64,000 nucleotides of DNA. Source: Epichloe hybrida. Taxonomy: Eukaryota; Ascomycota; Sordariomycetes; Hypocreales; Clavicipitaceae. A program made the position numbers and the translations under genes. Of the stretch, positions 57,823 through 64,000 are shown in pieces (the stretch's first letter is position 1; each line of letters starts with the position of its first letter). The stretch spans positions 1,054,001 to 1,118,000 of the forward strand of contig JAFEKR010000012.1 in assembly GCA_019022495.1 (NCBI GenBank). Direction: 5' to 3'. The notes beneath the pieces were generated by a model, which searched no databases, was not told where the DNA came from, and saw only the letters and a program-made list of their open reading frames with translations.

Positions 57823-60049
57823 ATGGAATCGAATGCCAACGAAGCGAGGTTTGTTTGAATGGCATTGTCTCTACTAGCATAAGCAAGCACCGTTTTCTCA
57901 GTTTGACTTCTGGCTAACTTTGTGTCCATCCAGCACGCGGGCACCATCCCTGAACTTTGACGGATTCGACGGCATGAGCGTGACACCACCCGGGCTCGCA
58001 GCAGAAGGTCCACCTCGTGATTCCCAGTTCTCGCCGGCAAGGAGCCTGCGGTCCCAGATGTCCCATGTATCACTCGCGGATTCGGCGGCCAACTCGACGG
58101 CGACGAGCGCCAGCGCCAGCGCGAGCACGAGCACAAGTTCAGTTGTCCCACTGCCGCTGCCGCTGCCGCTGCCGCTGCCGCCCCTGCAGATCAAGGGCGA
58201 GTTCGCCGAGAACGGCCTCCTCCACCCTCTGCCCGAGGAGGAGCTGGACCCAGGGAGCTTCGACATCGTGGCTCCCCTCAGGCAGGAGCCCAAAGTGTAC
58301 TCTCTCGCGAAGCGATCCGAGGACCTGTCCTCCAAGGAGCACATGGGCATCATCCTCGGCGACGCGCGCCTCCTAGCCCAGTTCAGTCACTTCCTGGCCA
58401 GCGTGAGACCGCGCTCCCTCCCGCTCCTGACGTACTACCTCGACGCGGACAAGGCCATCAGGGCCATCGACTACGCCAACTCGGTCGCCGCGGGACTGGA
58501 GAAGAAGAAGCTGGACGGATACGGATACGGATACGACTTTGCGTCCGGCCCCGCTGACAAGGTGGCGAGCCGCACCCTCGAGGCCAAGCACGACGGCGCA
58601 TTCGAGGCGCTGGCGAGGGAGGAGCTGCCCATGTTCGTCACCCATGTCTGGATCCGCATCGTCAGCCTCTCCATCAAGCAGAGGGTCATGGGGACCATGC
58701 CGGCTCACCTGCGGGAGGCGTCGAGCGGACTGGCCGAGGTCTTCTGCCTGACTGACCCGTCCCGGCATGACAATCCCATCATTCTCGCCTCGAGCGGTAA
58801 GGCTTTCATTTTCAGCCCCCCCCCTCTCCCCCCCCGTCGTCTGGTAAATGTATGTATGTATGTAATGTAATACTGACAACCCAGCCCCGCAGAATTCCAT
58901 CGCACAACGCAGTACGGCATGAGCGACGTCATTGGCCGCAACTGCAGATTCCTTCAGGGCCCGGGAACGAATCCCCTGAGCGTCAGGCGAATCAGGGCGC
59001 AGCTCGAGGCGGGAAAGGAGCACTTTGAAACGTTGCTCAACTACCGCCGGGATGGGTCCCCGTTCATGAACCTCCTGCTGTGCGCGCCCCTGATCGACTC
59101 GAGGGGCACGGTCCGCTACTTCCTGGGAGCCCAGGTGGACGTGTCGGGGCTGGCTCGAGAATGTGCCGGGCTCGACGGCCTCAAACGACTGGTGCGAGCC
59201 AGAGGGGAGGAGGGGGGAGGAAGAGCAAGGGAGAAGGAACTGCCCAGCCTGCCGAACCATGACGAATTCGAGAGCGAGAGACCAATGGGTAATATTAATA
59301 GCAGCGCCCTGTCTTGTCGCGGCGACACGGGCGACGAAGACGACGACGAAAACGTCCGAGACAACACCACGGTCCAGCAGGAGTCGTCTTCTTCCTCCTC
59401 CTCTCACCAGGGGGGGGACACGCCGAATTATCTCGTGCTCGGGGAAGGCGCTTCTTCTTCTTCTTCTGCTTCTACTCAAGAGTCACCCGCCGAACAGCAG
59501 CAGCAGCAGCAGCAGCTAGCCAGCGGTCGTCTCATCGGCGTCTACGAAAACTACCTCCTTGTTCGCGCCTCGCCCGGCCTCCCCATCCTCTTCGCCTCCC
59601 CGACCCTGCGCGTGCCCGGCATGCTGCAGAGCGCCTTGCTTTCGCGCATCGGGGGCTCCGGGCGCGTCCGCGACCAGCTCGCGCAGGCCCTCGGCGAGGG
59701 AAGGGGAGTCACGGCAAAGGTGCAGTGGCTGCCGTTCTCGTCGGCGCGCCGTTGTGCGACCGCCCGGGCCGCCTCCTCTTGCCGGGGGAGGCCGCGCTGG
59801 CTTCACTGCACCCCTCTGCGCGGCATCGACGGCGTCATCGGCGTCTGGATGGTTGTCGTTGTCGACGACGACGACGACGGCGCGGGCGCGGGCGCGGGCT
59901 CTGCGGCGAAGCACCCTGCCGTGGGCGCCGCATGCGCCTCCGGCCAGCCGTCGAGGGTCGCGCCGGCCATCGAAAGTCCTCCGCGCCGTAGGACAGCCGC
60001 ACCTTTTGGGCCAGACAATGATCCCTGGCCGTTTGTGTGGCAAGGGTAG
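57823..60049 (+). CDS. RGS-LOV blue-light photoreceptor (BcLOV4-like)
   Basis: Three exons: 57823-57848, 57934-58796, 58893-60049; 681 residues. The N-terminus is Ser/Ala/Thr-rich with a P-L-P-L-P-L repeat (about residues 75-85). Residues about 130-285 match the RGS domain of fungal RGS-LOV proteins. It is followed by a LOV (PAS) core with the flavin-adduct cysteine Cys314 in G-R-N-C-R-F-L-Q-G and by N-Y-R-R-D-G-S-P-F-M-N-L-L and Y-F-L-G-A-Q-V-D-V. After a low-complexity Ser/Gln linker a second PAS-like segment reads L-I-G-V-Y-E-N-Y-L-L-V-R-A-S-P. The known relative BcLOV4 moves from cytosol to plasma membrane in blue light. Intron 2 splits the LOV domain and contains a TGTA microsatellite. 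The last about 100 residues are Ala/Arg/Asp-rich. Confidence 0.9.
58148..58181 (+). repeat. CTGCCG hexamer repeat encoding Leu-Pro
   Basis: Five tandem CTGCCG units within the RGS-LOV N-terminal region, giving alternating Pro-Leu; probably length-polymorphic. Confidence 0.85.
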
Positions 60050-60427
60050 ATGGGATGTTGTATACGGGTCATAATACGGAGTACGGACTATCCAGGGAAG
60101 GTATAGATGGATGTTGCATATGAGGAAAGTATAACGTGCTCGTATTACATAGGGGGTGGTTCTGCATAAAATGGGCGTAGAGCTAGCATTCATTTCTTCC
60201 CTTTTATTCTCGGGAAACCGAACCGGTCTTGGTCCGATTCATCCGTAGTTTCGCAACGCATATCAAGGTGCTGTCACAGTAGTACGTACTGCAGAGGTAC
60301 AATTCCTTGAGAGGGGACTAATGCATGCACAGAGTACCCCGTAAGTAGCAAGGTATTAAAAGTTTCTTGTTCAGAACAGATGTATACATCTCGTGTTCTC
60401 AATGCATGAACCATGTACAGGATGCCC
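60050..60427. other. Intergenic between convergent RGS-LOV and CFEM-receptor genes
   Basis: 378 bp of shared 3' flank; nothing else seen. Confidence 0.6.
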
Positions 60428-62087
60428 CTAATAACAGAACAATATCGAGAACCGCTCCTGGCTGCCGAACAATGGCCCAGCGGTTTCGTGTTCTCCCAGT
60501 GCTCGACTCCAGTCTGTTTCTTCACGCGGTCGAGGCGAGTTCTCTTCTGACGGCAGGGGCCATCCTTTCTCAGATGCACTGTCCGCAACCGACTTGGGTT
60601 CGGCTTGAGCTCCGGCCTCAGCCTCGGCCTCGGCTACCGAATCTGCATTCACCGAAGCCGTTCCGGTCCTGGTCCCGGCCTCGGCCCACGTGCTAATCGG
60701 GGTGTCTGCCGAGATCTTCTCGCGGTGCTGGAAAGAAGGCTTCCGCGGCGAAGGGAACTGGGCCTGGGCCTGTGCTTCCGCGGCGCCCGGAGAGCCGGGA
60801 GAGCCGGGCCCCTTGGGGGTGGCGGCCAGCTTGGACATGCGCAGTATGAACAGGCGGAGCGTGGGGAGGCAGGCGCATAGTATGCCGACGCTGATCTCGA
60901 TGCCGGACCACAGGACTGCTCCGTACTGGTCGTGGGTTGGGTTCGACGTGTCGGCAAACTTGGTGAGGGAGCCGAGTCGCAGGATCGAGATGGCGGTTAC
61001 CCTTTTTATCGAGTCAGGGTTGAGTTGAGCTTTTTTCCCCCTTGTTTCCCACCATGTGTGTATGTATGTGACGACTTACAGAAAACCAGTCATGAACATC
61101 AGGGCCACGGCCATCTTCTTCCGGAACCGCAGCTGCAGCTTGCGTATCTCGAAGAGCGGGATGCCAATCATCCAGAAGTCGACGGCGACGTTGACGGCGG
61201 CGTGGACCCAGACGGACGCGTCGATCTGCACGCAGTGGCCCCTGACGCGGCCGGCCTGGGCGCTGTCGAACCTCGTCCAGCTGTAGCTGATGGGCGTGCA
61301 CTGGAAGATGGTCTTGACGACGAAGACGGTGCAGAAGACGACGTGGAAGACGATGGTGCCCAGGAGGAGCCTCCGCGTGACCCTGCCCGGGAAGATGGAC
61401 ATGTAGAAGCAGGTCAGCGTCAGCTTCACCATGGTCAGGGCCAGGAGGTACAGGATCTCGGTGATGTACAGGTCGATGCCGTACCGGAGCATGTCGCCCG
61501 CCGGCACGGCCCAGACGCTCTTGCCCAGGCCGCGGAGCATCAAGACCATGCCCGTGATGGCCATGGGCACGGCGGCCACGATCATGAAGTCGTCCCAGCC
61601 CAGCCGGAACCGCTCCCGGCCGTAGATGAGCTTGTAGACCAGCCGGATCGACGTGATGACGGTCGTGACCATGCCGAAGGTGATGATGAGGATGATGAAC
61701 TCTCGTGACCTGTCCTCGACGGGTTGCTGGCACACGACGCCAGTGAGGTTCCTGGTGACTTTTTGTTTCCCCCGAATGTTAGTCTTCTGGAATTGATACT
61801 GATATTGGCACTGGCACTGGCACCGGCTTAACTTACATATGGCTTCCGGTGCAGTGCACGCATTCAGCACGCATTCAATCACCGTCCCGTTGTCGGTCAC
61901 GGCGGGACATGGAATCCTGTCTGCGGACAATATGCCCATGCATGATGTCTAGACCGCCGCATCTGATCGTCAACACATGGTGTCTTTCACCGGGGGGGGG
62001 GGTGGCATTGAATCTTACTGCGCAATCCGGTATTCTCCCCAGCACGGCAGTGTCCCACTGCACCGACTCGTTCGAGTGTCCGGCCAT
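60428..62087 (-). CDS. CFEM-domain Pth11-like seven-transmembrane receptor
   Basis: Four exons: 62087-62019, 61948-61837, 61758-61080, 61001-60428; 477 residues. The N-terminus has a CFEM-like Cys pattern: I-P-D-C-A-T-S-C joined across intron 1, then P-C-P-A, E-C-V-L-N-A-C-T-A-P-E-A. A rhodopsin-like 7-TM region of fungal Pth11 type follows, beginning E-F-I-I-L-I-I-T-F-G-M-V and including R-F-R-L-G-W-D-D-F-M-I and I-F-Q-C-T-P-I. The cytoplasmic tail (about 125 residues) is Pro/Ser/Ala/Glu-rich. Pth11-type receptors sense surface or host cues and act upstream of G proteins and cAMP. Oddities: no signal peptide precedes the CFEM part with the ATG at 62087, and one CFEM Cys seems missing, so an upstream exon may exist. 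The exon 3 acceptor (AAAAAG) is unusual but required by phase. Confidence 0.82.
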
Positions 62088-63325
62088 GATGATGATGAAC
62101 CTTGGGCAAGGCAGATCAAAGTGCTTGGAGGGGTTCTTTTCTTTTCATTTTTTCCCCCTTGATGCTTCCTCGCGTCATGTAGTTTGGTATTTTACTCTGG
62201 ACGGGCTTGCCTGTTCCATCTCATGTGGCGGCCTCTGTGCGCAACGAAGAGAAATAAGACTCGACGCTTTGACTCGATAGACGCCTCCTCTCCTCATCCA
62301 CTTGTCGACGCTCGAGCTTTCCATGCGAATATGGTTAAACTTGCTACCGAGTACTTGGGCGAGTGGGCATACCCCGCGACACGGACCTACTAATCTGGCA
62401 TGGTTCGTTGGAGTTTTGTCGTTGCCGTGCTCATCCCATTCCCATTGGGTGGACAAAGTCGGGCTGTACACCTGAATTGGTGAAACGGCGAGCTCAAAAT
62501 CGCCGATTGTCACGATGCAACCCACGTGTCGAGGGGATGTGAGGATGTGACCTTGACGATGGGCCTCGAGGTCGGCCACAACTCGGCGGGCATTGTCTCT
62601 CCACGTTGCTTCCAAGCAAGATGATACCCATCTTCGTCTCTGCCCGAGATGCAAATCTCTGCGATGGGGGAGCGAGCGCACAGGCCGCCAACGTTCGTGC
62701 GCGAAAAATTCCCGATTAGGTTCTGCCCCGTATTTGTGGTGCCGCCGCGGTGATTTGCGTCAAAGCTGTTGAATTTCACAGCCAATCAGGACCACTTCGG
62801 CTGGATTGCCCGGTGGAGTGTACATTAGGGCTCGTACTGCCCACAATCTGTACCTATGTAACTTGTACTTTACATGCAATACAAGCAGTCACACCATACA
62901 ATTCTGACAAAAGCGCCGGCCTCCACCTACATCTGAAGTCGTCGCCGCCGTCACGCCCAGGCCAGACTTGGTGCACAGCCAATGCGGCATCATGACAAGG
63001 ATACGGTTCGAGCCGAGGTCCGCACGGTAATCTCCGGCCAAACAACTTACTGCCTGTGTGCTCGGATTGCCGTCCCATTGCCCCGGATAACTCGCATCAG
63101 ATGAGACGTTTATTGTACTTTGAACATTAATATTACTTTGCCGAGCCTTGGCTTTCCCCCGCAACTCTGCGGGGTAATTTCGTAATTGGCAAGTGAGCCT
63201 CCGATCGTTAGATCATGCCGAGGCTGGACAACCGCCGTGTCTTAGAGTACAAGTACTTGAGTCAGCTCAAAGACAAATCATTCTCTCCAGCCTCATCACT
63301 CCTGTGCACCGTGTAGCCCGCCGCC
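62088..63325. promoter_or_regulatory. Divergent intergenic region between the CFEM receptor and acyl-CoA synthetase genes
   Basis: About 1.2 kb. A missing signal-peptide exon of the receptor could lie just upstream of 62087, though I found no clear candidate. Short open stretches around 62175-62785 (minus) lack any recognisable domain. It should contain the two promoters. Confidence 0.5.
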
Positions 63326-64000
63326 ATGATCTACAACAGTGGAAATGTCGCGCAGTTGCCCAATGTAGATTTGCTGACATTTCTGTTCGGTGCGTGAACC
63401 CGTCGTCTCCGGAACTTTTGGAACTCGCGCCCCCCCCCTGCTCGCAGCTCCTTCTGGGAAAACTTGTTTCTGACAACAGCAAGCAATGATAACTCGGTAC
63501 TCCGTACAGACAGCCCAGAATCTCGCGCGGCCGAGGATTCCGCTGTCCACGCAGAAGCGCACGATCCGAGCCACGTCATCACGAAGGGGAGAGCGCGCGC
63601 CTTGACGCGGCAGTTTGCGCATTTCCTCCGCCACAGCTACGGCATCGGCAGCTCGGGGCCAGACAGGGACATTGTCGTGTGCGTGTCCAGCGGCCAGTGT
63701 GCGCTCCCATGTCTTTTCTGGGGCGTCATTGCCGCCGAGGGCATCTACTCGGCGGCGTCGTCTGCCGGCACCCCGGCGGACATCGCGAGGCAGATCCGGG
63801 ACGGGCCGGGGGAGCTGCTCGTCTGCACCGAGGATCTCGCCCCTCTCGGGGCGGCCGCAGCCGAGGCCGCCGGCATCTCGAAAAGAAATCTTCTCCTCCT
63901 GAAGTCGTACCCGCGCGTGGAGCTCCGCAGCGCGGACGGTGCCCTCGCGTGCGACTTCCGACATGAGCTCGAGTGGCCGAGGTTGACGGATCCAAACGAG
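63326..64000 (+). CDS. AMP-dependent acyl-CoA synthetase / 4-coumarate-CoA ligase-like, N-terminal part
   Basis: Partial: exon 1 63326-63389, intron 63390-63509 (donor GTGCGT, acceptor TACAG), exon 2 from 63510 running off the window; about 185 residues visible. Recognisable ANL-superfamily N-terminal features: V-I-T-K-G-R-A-R-A-L-T-R-Q-F-A, V-V-C-V-S-S-G-Q, F-W-G-V-I-A-A-E-G-I-Y-S-A-A-S-S and L-L-V-C-T-E-D. These enzymes activate a carboxylic acid as adenylate and transfer it to CoA. The AMP-binding P-loop and C-terminal domain lie beyond the window, so the substrate class cannot be judged. GC content is high. Confidence 0.82.

Noticed and set aside
58373..59479. Long minus-strand open frame of 368 codons opposite the RGS-LOV gene
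   Set aside because: Arg/Val-rich antisense of a GC-rich coding region; no domain, and it crosses the RGS-LOV intron without a matching splice signal.
61014..61733. Open frames of about 240-260 codons on both strands across the CFEM receptor gene
   Set aside because: His/Arg/Gly-rich or Asp/Gln-rich shadows of the receptor's third exon; no recognisable motif.
62175..62785. Candidate gene on the minus strand upstream of the CFEM receptor
   Set aside because: Several overlapping short frames without a domain, splice pattern or conserved residues; more likely promoter or leader sequence.

Overview
The window is nuclear DNA of a filamentous ascomycete (Pezizomycotina; a sordariomycete is my best guess, by inference). 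The evidence is the gene set on the right (RGS-LOV photoreceptor, CFEM receptor, metacaspase, ApsB/Mto1), short GT-AG introns with CTAAC/CTGAC-type branch sites, and a left part whose transposons carry C-to-T/G-to-A decay typical of repeat-induced point mutation (RIP). It falls into two halves with a sharp border near 41.48 kb. || LEFT HALF (about 105-41482) is one nested stack of mobile elements with no intact cellular gene. The oldest layer is a Mutator-like (MULE) DNA transposon with roughly 56-bp terminal inverted repeats near 105 and 41482; its transposase frame is split into three pieces. Two Ty3/Gypsy elements are inserted in it: Gypsy-B (1583-26119, minus strand, duplication ATAAT) and Gypsy-C (27138-40702, plus strand, duplication CTTAG). 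Gypsy-B in turn carries Gypsy-A (3972-11854), a Ty1/Copia element (14295-21447), a hAT-like foldback element (22050-23911) and a 528-bp miniature LTR element (24494-25021). Gypsy-C carries two more hAT-like elements (30122-32086, 32605-34348) and a 2-kb non-autonomous LTR element with its own zinc-finger reading frame (37139-39170). Every insertion except the outer MULE has an exact target-site duplication of the length expected for its class, and removing the insertions rejoins the interrupted reading frames. || RIGHT HALF (41483-64000) is gene-dense with balanced composition. In order: a UCH37-type deubiquitinase (+), an FBXO21-type F-box protein (-), the spindle-pole/microtubule organiser ApsB/Mto1 (+), a type I metacaspase (-), a 5'-truncated GNAT acetyltransferase (-) fused head-to-head with a 5'-truncated GH92 alpha-mannosidase (+), an RGS-LOV blue-light photoreceptor (+), a CFEM-domain Pth11-like receptor (-) and the start of an acyl-CoA synthetase/4CL-like adenylating enzyme (+) that runs off the window. 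I resolved exon structures by hand; all exon sums are in frame. Two genes relate to ubiquitin, two to sensing and two to cytoskeleton/cell death; they look like ordinary neighbours, not a cluster. || Most notable: the fully resolvable transposon stack; the miniature LTR element with Pol III-like A and B boxes and several perfect hairpins; the seven-copy hairpin leader of the Copia element; the three large foldback hAT elements; and the chimeric GNAT/GH92 junction.
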